Of a DNA stretch of 64,000 nt, positions 12,104 to 23,400 are shown in pieces. The position numbers were made by a program, and so were the translations under genes. The notes beneath the pieces are model-generated. The model was not told the origin of the DNA. It was given only the letters and a program-made list of their open reading frames with translations, and did no database searches. The stretch lies in assembly GCA_017607445.1 (NCBI GenBank), contig JAEVHH010000004.1, positions 1,736,001-1,800,000 of the forward strand. Direction: 5' to 3'. Source of the DNA: Histoplasma ohiense (lineage: Eukaryota; Ascomycota; Eurotiomycetes; Onygenales; Ajellomycetaceae). Each line of letters starts with the position of its first letter. Position 1 is the stretch's first letter.

Positions 12104-13895
12104 TCAAAATGAACCGCTTGGATTTTGCTCGTGGCGAATGTGTTTCCCACGATGAGTATTTGGTGGTTTTTGAATAGGTCGTGCTTTTTGCTCAATTTTT
12201 CGTGGCTTACGCGAAGAGGGCGTTTTGAGCATTTTGTTGGGTTCCCCATTTATTCCTCGATCCCTATTCCGGTGCGCTTCATTGTGAGATGTTAACTCGC
12301 CACCATCATCACAGCTTTCCAAACCAGCTTCACGCCTAAGCCGTCGAACGACGGGGCCCAGACGAAAGGCGCTTTCCTGACTGTTATGGTCAGTGCAGGG
12401 AGAGTTTTTCAAGGGTGAGAACCAATCCAGAAATGAGTATCCCATAACTTCTTTAAAGTTTTCCAATGGGCTGCCCAAGTCCCAAGGATTCTCACCTGGT
12501 TTTGTATGTAAGATAGCAAAATCTCGTCGCAGTAGGTCAGGACCATCGATCTCAGACGTGTTTTGTGGAGGTGAGAATACTCCAAACGGTGAAGAAAACG
12601 ACACGACAGGAAAGTTCGGAGCAGCTTGGGCTTCTGTGCCGCCTCCGTTAAATTTTATCGAAGGCGGTATCAATATAGCAAGGGTCCACACTTTCGTGCG
12701 TCTATCAAGACTTTCGATGGTTGATGAGTTTATGCATGCAAGTTGGATAGAACTTCCCAACATTCCTAACGACAAAAGTCCGAACAAGGTACCCCTGGAA
12801 AAGAATTAAAAATAATCCAATCAACTCAACCTGCTTTTGGTTAATTTAGATAGTGTTCACTCACAATCCCAGGGCGACAATCCAATGAGCAATGAGTGTT
12901 CCGGTCTATTCTAATGTATTAGCCTTACTGATGTTGACTGAGGGTTTCCATCTAATCGAAAACATAATTCGTGTATATGTAGATTACTATGCATTAAATG
13001 AAATCACTGTCATGACAACAAAGCCTGAAACAGTGCTCGATAGAAAACATACCTCTTCACGGCGTTCTGCCACAAATATAGCAAACACAACCAAATTGAA
13101 TATTGTAAAGAGCAGCGCATAAAAAAGGAATTGGATAAAAAACTTAAAGGATGACTCGCTAACAACTCCGCCAACCCTTAAAGGTTTTTCTGTCAGCACC
13201 AATTGAACCTTAAGGTGAAGAGATCGAGTGTTTCCCTACCAAGGGCAAAAATGATCCATTTTTCGTATGCATCGACCTACTTCTCGGCAGTGATGAGCCC
13301 TGTCGGCTTTGAATTGGTAGCAAGTGGAGCACCACGCTGGTCTGCCATCTTCTTTGCAGACAAATACGTCCTTCAAGTAGAAGGCTTCGAGTCCAGAAGC
13401 ACCAACAGGGTAAGCAATTTCGGCTGGTCTTCTAAATGCTGCCCCAAGGCCGTGCCACTCCTCATCCTTGCTACCCTTGTTTGAATTTTGCGCCCTCCGT
13501 CTTCGAGACTTGCTCCTCCTTTTGCTAGACTTTGCTTCCACTAGAGACTCCACGTATTGCGGCCCACGTGGAATGTAATCGGGATTCCATATAAGGGCGA
13601 CTAGTAATCGTAGATATGACACAAGAAGTGCTATTAGTAGGATATAAAAAGCAACTAATAATCCAATTGTCACTCCAATTCTAGGATTTCGTGATGACGT
13701 AGTGGAATCTAACAGATACTCGACTTTTAGGAATTAGTCATTGGCTTGATGGGATTCAGGTACTAAAGAAAACAGAAACAACGTACTACACAACGATCTT
13801 GTAAACGTCCAGCATGTATATATAAGGATGAGACCAAGCAATACCGGGATCACGCGGGACACTGCGAGATTGGCAGCTTTCGGATCACAGGCCAT
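12104..13895 (-). CDS. PFA5: DHHC-family palmitoyltransferase, Pfa5 type
   Basis: Five exons on the minus strand: 13895-13787, 13723-13240, 13176-13053, 12905-12865 (41 nt) and 12794-12104. All introns are GT-AG and phases agree, giving 482 aa. The enzyme transfers palmitate from acyl-CoA to cysteine of membrane proteins. Hydrophobic segments follow the N-terminus (PVLLGLILIYTCW) and precede the Cys-rich domain (LLVAFYILLIALLVSYLRLL). The Cys-rich domain has C168-x2-C171, H181-C182 and C188, then the active-site motif as D193-H-F-C196-P-W, so the second His of DHHC is Phe. Two more hydrophobic stretches follow (FFIQFLFYALLFTIFNLVVF and IVALGL...GLLSLGML). The C-terminal block KPGENPWDLG...VMG, then SPC...GPVVRRLRREAG, is typical of fungal Pfa5. 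The variant DHxC motif is known in the Akr1/Pfa5 group. The start codon lies about 435 bp from the large inserted element. Confidence 0.92.
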
Positions 13896-14322
13896 CAGAT
13901 CAAGTGGCCTGGAAAGGCCAACTCAGTCAAAAGAACGGCCGATAAACTGCGGTTAAATCTGTAACATATTAGATTAAAATAGCCAAAATATGTCTGTCTA
14001 GCAGACAAATGAACAATAGTTGTGGCGTTGTTGAGCCCTAAAGCTTGATATTTCTAGATAGAAACATCAAGAGAGCTTGTGGCTTAATAAGCACTTGATC
14101 CACCAACCACCAAACAGAACGGGAACTTGAAAAGAATCAACAAACGGCCCATGTGGAAATATTAGTTGACATTTGTCGTTGGATGTTCTATAATATAAAT
14201 ATGCTCTTTTATACAGAACCTTGAACTTGTTTTTTCAAATCTTTTTCTTGATATCAGTATATATCAGCAAATTTCTGGGAAATTCCAGGCCAAATCACGT
14301 GTCAATCAATGTTCGCTTCCCC

Positions 14323-14330
14323 GCCAACCT
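14323..14330 (+). repeat. Left 8-bp target site duplication
   Basis: GCCAACCT immediately precedes the left terminal inverted repeat (TTATCTCAG...). The identical octamer directly follows the right terminus at 23997-24004. A perfect 8-bp duplication abutting inverted termini is the footprint of a cut-and-paste DNA transposon insertion. Confidence 0.88.
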
Positions 14331-14437
14331 TTATCTCAGCATGCTCAGCCTCTCTTCTCGATATTTTCAGATTAGCACAATCAACTAAACTCCTTTAGAC
14401 TTCTGCCAAGTCCTGCTAACTTCTGAACCAATCAATT
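14331..14437 (+). repeat. Left terminal inverted repeat
   Basis: Starts TTATCTCAG, shares CTCAGCC shortly after, and ends in a well-kept core CTGCCAAGTCCTGCTAAC followed by wTCTGArCCAATCAAyT (14403-14437). The reverse complement of 23910-23996 matches with the same order of blocks. The left copy is about 20 bp longer in its middle. Confidence 0.8.
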
Positions 14438-14660
14438 ACTCCACACATGCTCGCAACATAATATCTCATAGAGAGTCTGAGAAGAAACAGTTCCATCATC
14501 TGTGAAAAATCAAACCCACTCATACAAAATATTCAGTTGACTTTGGAATCATACATCTACCTTAAATATCTGTCTGATCATCATCAAATTGATATTTTTT
14601 GAATCCTTAGTCATCTTACTATCATCTCTGCTATTTTGCAACTTGCTACCTCTTCTCATC

Positions 14661-17555
14661 ATGCCACAATCATTGATCAAAGACACTGTGTCTTTTGAAT
14701 CTCTAGACACTCAATATCAGATGCAGTTCAATCAATATTCTTCATCACTTGAAGATGAATTCTCTCAACAACCACTACACTCTCTCAATGATCTAGATGA
14801 TGGATATGAGACATTAGATAGTGATTTAACAGATCTTGAATCTATTGATACTCCTTCAGAATTTGAGATCACTGATATCAATACCTCATCAGCTTGTTCA
14901 CAATCAAACACTTGTGGCCCACAGTGTCTGTCTACTATGCCTCATAATCAGCAGAAAAAATGTTTGAAATTATCTTGCATTATCAAAGCATTACAGTGAA
15001 ATGATTGGAGAATGGAAGTTTTTATAGATGCTTGGATTCAGAGTTCTGATATCTTGACTTATAAACAATACCATACTTCTGCAAAGCGGTGGAATGCACT
15101 GTATTCAGCACTCTCAAAGTCAGAGACATTTCATGGTCATCATCATTATATTGCCTTGCTTAAACAGGAGCTGAAACATCTTATCAATACTTCATACTTT
15201 GCAAAATTCAATTATGGTGTTGATCTTGATACCATCAATTTCCAGGCTGCTTTTGAGATCATCTGAATTGATGCATCAATCTGATTTAAGCTGCTTACTT
15301 CTGTGCTAAGAAATAAATGTGCAAATTGAAAGAGCTATGAATGGGGCTCAGATGAAACAACAGCTATCAAATGACTGTTTGTTATTATGAGTATTATATG
15401 CCACTTATATTCTCTGAAGAACTCAAACTTCTTCAGCTCTATTCTCTCTGCATATTTTCATGGCTCAGAAGTAAAACAACAAGTGATAGAAATGATTTCC
15501 AGCTTTGAACTCTGTCTCAGCTATGTGATGAGAAATAAATTGATGACAGAAATTGCTAAACAGAAGAAGATATGAGTTGATATTCTTAACTTATTAATAT
15601 TTCTATCTAATTTTTCAAACTTCTAGTAAAAACTGATAATCTCTGTTTTTTTCTGGCATGTTCTTTCCACTTCTGTTAACTTCTGAGCCAATCATTTGAC
15701 TAATTCTTATCATTAGATGAAACTTCAGCAGCTTGTCAAAGATCCTTGAGCTGTTATAGTCTATAACAATATAAACTTCAAAGAGACTGTACAAGATGAG
15801 ATGATTGAGTATAATGATTACATGACTGCAGTGACTACTGCTGCTGTGGTTATTTCTTCTGCAATTTCAGAATCTGGTCTGACTCAGATCATGCATGATT
15901 TCACAAGACTTCTAACACTGCAAGAGATCATTGATGCATCTGATGTGGCAGGCAATGATCATGAACTTCAGAAGAAAATAACATTGTGTCTTATTTCTGA
16001 TGCTGTTTGAAAGATTTATAATGAGGGAGTTAAAAGGGTTTTCAGTACTGCAGATGCTTTACTATCTCAAATATCTGTTCTTGATACACTTTCTGTGTCT
16101 AGAATGTGTTTTCAACAGCTGAGAGCTATTTTTGAAAATGAGAGCACTATTGCAGAAACTATAAGAGTTCATGAGAAGATATTTAATAGTTATCTTGATT
16201 TATCAAAAGATCATACAGCATTTTCAACTTGTCTCTTTTCAGTGTATGAAGATGTCTTGACTACAAAGCTCATTCAATCTGTTAAGATAGAGCAGTTAAA
16301 ATCTACAGATATATTTGAACAGTGCAACTGGCTTCATTCTGTTTCTGAGTGATTTTATATTCAAATGAATCTACTCTCCATCATTGTCTGTACTCACTTT
16401 GAAGCAGAGGTCTCTGAAGAGGCTCATTACTGTATTCAGTCTGATCTTGCTCATTGAAACCAAAATTCTATGACTTCCATCAATTTCAAATATCATCTTC
16501 TTGAACCAATGATTTCTCAGAGCTTTGCATCCCGAAGTCTGGTGCTATTTTATGCTGCCATGCAGCATCGAGGTTATCTGATTGTCAACCATGAGCACTC
16601 AGAAGATATCAATACTATTATACATCAGCTTAATCCTTCACAGTATCTTCAGCTTATTGAAGATGTATACATCAAAGCATTTACTCTTGATGCCTGGACA
16701 GAAACTGACTTTCAAATCTCTCAACTTATTCAAGATATTGAATTCTGTATGATGTGTTGTCTTCTCTGAGAATCTGAGTTATTCATTCAGATATGCTATG
16801 CTGTTAAATATGGTGACATTGAACTTCTTGAGTACTCTATTCCATCTCTGATTATCTTCTTTCTTGATGCTGATCAACATAATTATGTCACTGAGATGCT
16901 TCACTACTACTGAATACTTCAATCTGTCAAATCTCTCTCTCTGTGTTGAGTGATTATGGCCTCAGGTCTTGTCAACTGGCCTGGAAAACCTGGCTTCTTC
17001 AAAGCAATTGATTTAGACATGGAGCATCTTAATGATAGTTGCAAGCTGAAGATGAAATGTTACAAAAATTCAATAAAGAATATCTATCTTATATTTGATT
17101 GAGTCTGTCTGTTCAACACATGGGTTCATCAGCTACAGTGGATCTTAGAGTCTATCTTTGAATGTTCATTTACTGAAGAACATACAAGTGCTGTCACTAA
17201 GCTAGAGATTTTCTCTATAGCTAGAAGTCTGTTGAAGAATGGTTACACCTCATCTCAAGATTTGCTTTTACTGCCAAAAAAATGTATGTTTGACTCCTTG
17301 GATATACTTACAATTGGAGTGGAGAATTTGGAGAAGAAGATTGAGCACTTTAATCAAGCATGAATTCAGCAGCAATCTGTATCAATGAATTTGAATTTTG
17401 ATGATATAATCATTGATGCTGAAATTGAGGCTTATTCTGAGGAATTCAATGATAATAGAGAGCAAGAATCTATCTTCATTGAAAATACACTATCTTTATC
17501 TACTATAAATAATTCATCAGATATATCAGAACCAATTTTGAAGGAAAATAATTAA
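14661..17555 (+). pseudogene. DUF6589-like transposon protein, inactivated by in-frame TGAs
   Basis: One reading frame runs from ATG 14661 to TAA 17553-17555 without a frameshift, but about fifteen TGA codons interrupt it (for example 14997, 15264, 15573, 16008, 16350, 16767, 16911). A stretch with TAG and TAA at about 15576-15717 ends in a typical intron 3' end (TGACTAATTCTTATCATTAG) and is probably an intron. The recognisable part resembles fungal DUF6589 proteins: AVIVYNNINFKETVQDE, then TAAVV...SGLTQIMHDFTRLL, GYLIVNHEHSEDINTIIH, LIEDVYIKAF, FLDADQHNYVTEMLHYY, VNWPGKPGFFKAIDLDMEHL and CKLKMKCYKNS. The N-terminus is acidic and low-complexity. At several stops an Arg (CGA) is expected from the family pattern. 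Proteins of this type are common in fungal repeats; whether it is the transposase is an inference. Confidence 0.65.
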
Positions 17556-20064
17556 AATAGATAAATGAATTGTTATATAGTTTTACAGTGTTATTTGATA
17601 TAACTAAGTTTAGTTAGTTAACTGTATGTTAACTTTTTGCTGATCAATATATTAGTAATTTGAACTTCTGCATTGTTCTGTCAACTTGTGAGTCAATCAA
17701 ATATCAAGGTTCAAAATCAACATGACTAACATCTGACAAATTTTTTTTTGGAGATAGCATTTCTCAACATCAACTAATTTACATTTACAACTGATACTTG
17801 TGAAGAATGTCTGCATAGAACCTCTAACACATTCATCTATACAGATTACTTGTTTATTAGAGTTCTACTTGAAACTTTCTTCATGAAGCAGAGCAGTACA
17901 AACAAAACAGAAATCTAAACAGTCAGAGCACTGCTTTCTGATGAAGAAGAAGATGACTTCTTCAGCAGCAATCAATGTGGCTGCAACAGTGGGAATGTAT
18001 GAGGGTTCTTGAGCTTGTGTTTGAAGATGCTACATCCATCTTTGTGTGCAGCAACTCAGCAGTGAGAACAAGAATCTCTGAGCTTGGCTATCTGAGCTCT
18101 TCTTTTCTTGAAGTACACTCAATATTCCTCACTGTTCTCTTGATAGACAGCACATCTGTCCTTCTCCAGCAGCTGCTCACTCAGCTCTGTCTTCATTATC
18201 TGATCAATATGATCTCATACTCTCTGCTTCTGAGAAGAGAAGCACTGAAACTTCTCATGAGAGACTGACCATCATTTCTCTGATTCCTGAGGCTGATAGA
18301 TTGATGAGCTTTTGCTCATCAATCAATTCCAACCCCATCTTGGCTGGCTTGCCAGCTGTGCCTGCTCCCAACAGACATGACTGATGAATGGAGTGTTGGG
18401 AGGAAGGAGGACATCATATGGTGTTGTTGGCAGAGAGAGAGTTGCTGGTGGTGGGGGGGGGAGTGAGAGCCCAACACAGGGGACAGCTGGGAGGACAGAG
18501 AGGGGGATGTCATCAGCACTGAGAACAGAGAGAGAAAGCTAATATAATATATCAGTGATTGATTCTTTCTCTATCATATATCTCATTCAAATTCATATTG
18601 CTTACTTGATTGATTCCAATGGAACTTCTTTCTCTGCAAAGAACAGAGAAGAGAAGAAGTTGAAGAAAGAGAGTGAAAGCTGAGAGCAAGAGCTGCTATA
18701 CAACAACAACATTAACTTCTTATTGTCTCACAATATTGCACTCATTTAGAGGAAGTTTTTCATGTCTACATGGACAAGTTCAGCTCATTCTCTTCATTCT
18801 TCAAAGAAGGAAGAGGAGTCTCAGACACTTTCTCACCCCCATTCTCATGAACAAGAGTGAGAGTGGAGAGGTGAGAGTGAGCACAGACACAGACATGAAG
18901 AGGAGGACTAATTGCTGATATTAGTATTCCATTCCATTCTCATTATACTTTTTATGCTGAATAGACATACAGAGGGTGATGAACTTCATCAGAGCAGAGT
19001 TATTCTTGCAGAATAGCTGCAGCAGCAGCAAGAATGTCATTTTCACTGATGAGAAAGCAGAATTGATGCATTCACATCAATGTTGCAGAGAGAGAAGGCA
19101 CCATATTGATTATTTTTGATTTCAGAGAAAGAAAAGAAGAAGAGAAAGAAAGAAAGAAAAGAATCAAAGATGTCAGTATAGAGTTATTCATTTCTTCTTT
19201 AATATAGTGAATTTGTCTTCTCATTCATTGACTAATTTGATAGGCTCAGAAGTTCACACAACTTCAAAGAAATTCACAGAAGTTTACAAAAGATCAGTGA
19301 AGTTAATAGAAGATCAAAGATATGTATGAATATGAAGATTACTACTCTTTACAAACAATCCCACTGTCTTGCAGTGTCATTTTCCTTGAAGATTTCATTG
19401 TCTCACAGCATCATTTTCCTTGAAGATTTCATTGTCTCACAGTGCCATTTTCCTTGAAGATTTCATCATCTCACAGCACCATTTTCCTTGAAGATTTCAT
19501 TGATTCAGAACTTCACTGAACTTTGAAGAAGTTCACAGAGATTCTGTTGTCTGTATGCCTCAGAAACAGAGATTCTCCCATCTGTCTCACTGAGATTCAA
19601 GCAAGTAGTAAGAGCAAGATTTGCTGAAAGAATGATATCTAATTGATCATTTAAATAAAATAAAAAAAGATATTAAAAAAAAAAAAACAAAAGCAAAAGC
19701 AACAATAAAAATAGCAACAACAACAACAACAACTACTCCTCAATAATCCCTTCATCAATCTTACAATCAATGAGATTCACTGAGCACAAAGGAAAACCCA
19801 TTGATAACTTCTCATCAAAAAAATGGCTTGCATTACACAAGTCAACTCCATCATCTGCATCAACAACAACTCAGAGACCTTCTTCAACAAATGATTTCAG
19901 TGTAACACTTTTATAAAATCTGATCAAATCATTGACTGCTCTCAGCATACTCTTTAACTTCTTCATGATATTGTAATAGTCATTGTTATCTCTCTGCTTC
20001 CAACACATCACCTTGCATGATCTTCTGATATAAAATTCCACAATGGAATGGAACTCTTTGAGAA
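17556..20064. other. Non-coding core of the element
   Basis: The sequence between the two converging decayed genes of the element. Short frames exist (17975-18268, 18673-18918) but show no domain. The part at about 18330-18520 is GC-rich and includes a run of nine G on the plus strand, yet holds no CpG. Purine-rich AGAGAAAG runs (about 19100-19170) and CAACAA runs (about 19700-19740) are low-complexity. A 34-bp tandem array lies at 19367-19502. Confidence 0.6.
19367..19502 (+). repeat. 34-bp tandem repeat, four copies
   Basis: Units 19367-19400, 19401-19434, 19435-19468 and 19469-19502 share the core CATTTTCCTTGAAGATTTCA. Nearly all differences fall at three dinucleotides that switch between TG and CA: unit positions 4-5 (TG,CA,CA,CA), 9-10 (TG,CA,TG,CA) and 33-34 (TG,TG,CA,TG). 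That is what decay of an ancestral CG on either strand would leave. Confidence 0.88.
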
Positions 20065-20076
20065 TCTATAATGATA

Positions 20077-20313
20077 TCAGTTAGCATCTAAACTTTCTCT
20101 CAGAGTAGCATATAGTGAACATACAGCACAACACTTTATGCCATGAAAATGGCAATTATCACACAACTTTCTAACACTGAAAACAATGCATTTACATAAG
20201 AATTCATATTCAGCAACACAGAGGCAGTCTGCACAGACCTTCTCAGACTTGATTGCATAATGTGTGTCAAAGTGGGCTTTGAGAACAGCGAACTTGAGCT
20301 TGTGAATAGACAT
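20077..20313 (-). CDS. Small Cys-rich ORF inside the element
   Basis: An intact 78-aa frame with ATG at 20313. It has ten cysteines in paired spacing: C27-x2-C30-x-C32, C40-x-C42, C51-x2-C54, then H55, H57 and C61-C62-x2-C65. This suggests a zinc-binding fold. It lies downstream of, and in the same frame as, the RecQ-like relic on the same strand and might be its 3' part or a separate element gene. The family is unknown. Its survival without a stop may be chance given its short length. Confidence 0.35.
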   Translation of the reverse strand: MSIHKLKFAVLKAHFDTHYAIKSEKVCADCLCVAEYEFLCKCIVFSVRKLCDNCHFHGIKCCAVCSLYATLRESLDAN

Positions 20314-20664
20314 GATTGTATTGACTAAACTGTTTAGTCAAAGATGGGTTCATACATCATCTACAATCAAGATATAACTTACTTTTGTTATATTCAAGAA
20401 TGGATGATGAATGAAGGGGCAAGTGCAACAGCAGTTCATATAGTAAGAAATGCTGATTGAAAGAAAGATGAAGAAATAGAAGCATGAAGATCATATTTAT
20501 ACTTATAATATGAGTGAATAACACTTGAGCAGATTAATAACATCTAGATGAGTACATTTCTATTCACTTCTACTGCTTGATGATTTACAATTGATTCAGA
20601 AGTTAGCAGAAGTTCTCAGAAGTTGTAAGGAATTTACAGAAAATCTATTATAGAAGATATCTAA

Positions 20665-23202
20665 CTATTTAATACTATCATTTTTCATAGAGAAGTTGTC
20701 TCTTCCTCTGCAAGAAGGAGTTCAAACACAGTCAAAATGAGATATCTTTGTGAATACAATCTCTGCATTTGCATTCTGTTCACCAAGTGGTGTTTGTTTG
20801 TGAGGGGTTTGAATATCAATACTCTTGTTATTACTTCACCACTTGTGTGGAGTGTGAACTTGAGCAGTTGTAGATTTGTGAACCCATGAGCTTGAAGAAG
20901 GAGTAGACTGTGGAGTAGTGGAAGCACTGACAATAGTTGTGGCTAGAATAGCAGAGGCTTCAGCAGCAGCAACAGCAGTCAAAAAAGCAGTAGAGATCTC
21001 AGTGAAGATCTCATTAAATTGCTGAGCTCTTTTTGCTGCTTGTTGAGTAGTCATTCAGATCAGATTATTGTCTTTCACACATCATACAACTGTGAGCTGC
21101 TGAGCTGCTCTCTCTTCACTGACTGAATCACTGTCTGATATCTCAGTAGATACTGTGATCTCTGCTGCTTTCTCTGTGTTTCTGACTGTCTGACATTGAT
21201 ATCTTGCTATGCAAACAGCTTCATATGTGTTGTTTACAACTGCAATTTGACTCAACAGAAAGCTGTGAAGCTGATCATCAAATTCATCTTGATAGCTCCA
21301 AGTTCAAAGAAGATTGACAGCATCACACAATTCATTTCAATTGAATTCAAAGATGAGTGTCTTCTTGTGAAATAAAGCAGCTATCTGCCACTGACACTGA
21401 ATAGACATAAACTGTGATACTGACACTGGAAAATCTTGATCATGATGACACTGTTTCTCTGCATGTTGCATACACCAGTTCTTAAGTACTGACAACAGAA
21501 TAGCACTGTGACTATTGACTTGAGGTCTCTTGATTGTGTTTGTAGTGGATGACTGTTTGAATGCAGATATACAGCTTGGATTGCATCTGCTGCAGCATTT
21601 CTCCATAGAAGTGTCCATTCTATCCATGCCAAATGAAAGTCAATTCTCATCAAGATATGTCAGAAGACTTTTTCAATGACATGAGCTGTTGATAATTGTC
21701 TTTCAGTCAGCAGAGAGATTGATTTGTTTTTGCATTTCACTCTCTGTTCATATCTTTACAGTTGTTGTTCTACATTGACTTTGACTCTGACTTGTCATAT
21801 TTGATGCAATACTTTCAGCATCAGATATGTTCTCAAAGTTCATGAACTGTAATAGCTGACTGATTTGATATTGAGTTCTTTGCTGAGATCTTTGTTTTGC
21901 TGATGATTGAGAATGTTGAAGAGCTTTCTTTTCATAATCTTCAGAGTCAAATGCTCAGTAGAGAAGAAAAATCAAGACATGACTCTTTCAATCTGATCCA
22001 CAATCTCCTCACTCACATCATTACCAAACATCTGCAATATCACCTCTCTTGATAGGAAATCCTCATACAACAGTACACTCAACATCTGGAATATTTATAC
22101 TCATACTCAGTGAGATTGTTGCCATCATGATTTATATTTTCAATGTTGGTTTCATGAACTTCTTAAAGCAATTATTCTTGTCCACTTTAGACACTTGAGA
22201 GTGAAAAAACTGAATGGTGTCATTGATGAAAGAGATGTCAATATCATCAGTATTTTGTCTGTTATTCTGACAAAGCTGAAGAAGCATTGATCAGAAAAAC
22301 TGCACTGCTTGATGAACTTTGACAATACTATCAATAAAAACAATAGTTTTTAAGATAGATTGAGATATGATCTTCTCATCTGTATCAACAGCCTTATTCA
22401 ATAAGAAATATAGCATATCATAGAATGCTAATTTACCATATGAAATTGAATGTACATCAATAAAAATATCAGAATGATTAATGAAGGTTTGAATAATCTG
22501 AGTCTGCTGTGGATTATCATCAACAGAACAAAATCCAGTATTTTGAAGAATAATATCTTCATCTTTACTGCTGAGAGTTGCAGAACAGTCAAACCAGACA
22601 ATATTCTCATACAAAAGCAATCTCAGATGCTCCAGCCTGGCAAACTGATCACAGAATCCACTTCACTGAGTGATAAGATGACATTCATTGATAGCTACAA
22701 GCTCAATCTTTTCTTGTAAAGTAGAGTCTTGAAGAATACACTGAAACTGCTTGGAAAGTGCTTGCTCTGAACTGAGTAAGATATGTGTATATTCACACTG
22801 TTGAATATATTTGAGTAAGTGCTCTTCTCTCTGAAGATTGCTGGCACTGATCAGATAAGAATTGATAGAGGGAAACTGAGCTATATCACTTGTCTGCTGA
22901 TCATCAAGCTTGTTTAGAGGAATCAGTTGAATGATTATCTTTTCTATCAGAATTGTATAGAATTGAAGAATAAGACTCTTTTCATAGCCAGTTCTGACAA
23001 TGAATAAAGTGTTGTCATATTCATATATCATGCACTGAAGTATATGAACTTGTTCTATGTGTGGCTGAAGAGTGCACTTAGAATCTGAATGTGGATCTTG
23101 AAGAATTTGTTGAAGACAATGCTCAATAACATTCTGTTGCTTATCAATACTTTCAAGTTCAGTGTAACTCATAACAACTTGTGGCATGTCTTCAACTTTC
23201 AT
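20665..23202 (-). pseudogene. RecQ-like ATP-dependent helicase relic of the element
   Basis: A single minus-strand frame from ATG 23202 to TAG at 20667-20665, broken by in-frame stops that are mostly TGA. Visible landmarks in order: a Walker A-like site VRTGYEKSL (about 22974-22999, degenerate), IPLNKLDDQQ, LLSSEQAL, and a Walker B/DECH-like site VAINECHLI (about 22665-22695), where ATCAAT may be a decayed ATCGAT, changing Asp to Asn. Further on come FDCSATLSS, MSINIPDVECTVVL and, near 22000-22090, a stop-ridden copy of the motif VI region (xVW**CE*GDCGSD*KSH, expected QRxGRGGR-like). This order is that of superfamily-2 RecQ helicases. RecQ-like genes are known in fungal subtelomeric repeats; here the gene lies within inverted-repeat termini. 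It is clearly non-functional as read. Confidence 0.7.
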
Positions 23203-23340
23203 GGAAAGTATTTGCTTTAATGATAGCTTTTGAAGCTGCTATTGTTGCTGACTTTTGTGTTTTCTTCAATTCCTCTTGATTATATTCAACAGAGTTGTCT
23301 GACCCAGCTGTCAAAAAGAGGTGTTATGTGATTGATTCAG

Positions 23341-23400
23341 AAGTTGTTGAAAGATCTCAGAAGTTGTTGAAAGATCTCAGAAGTTGTTGAAAGATTCCAG
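23341..23400 (+). repeat. 20-bp tandem repeat, three copies
   Basis: The unit AAGTTGTTGAAAGATCTCAG is repeated at 23341-23360 and 23361-23380, with a near copy at 23381-23400 (TTCCAG end). It contains the TCAGAAGTT motif that recurs through the subterminal parts of the element. Confidence 0.9.

Noticed and set aside
12393..12809. 138-aa plus-strand ORF
   Set aside because: Antisense of PFA5 exon 5.
14661..17555. UGA recoding or readthrough as the reason for many in-frame TGAs
   Set aside because: The same block has lost nearly all CpG, and CGA-to-TGA decay explains the stops. Other nuclear genes in the window use TGA normally as a terminator (for example myosin and ISY1).
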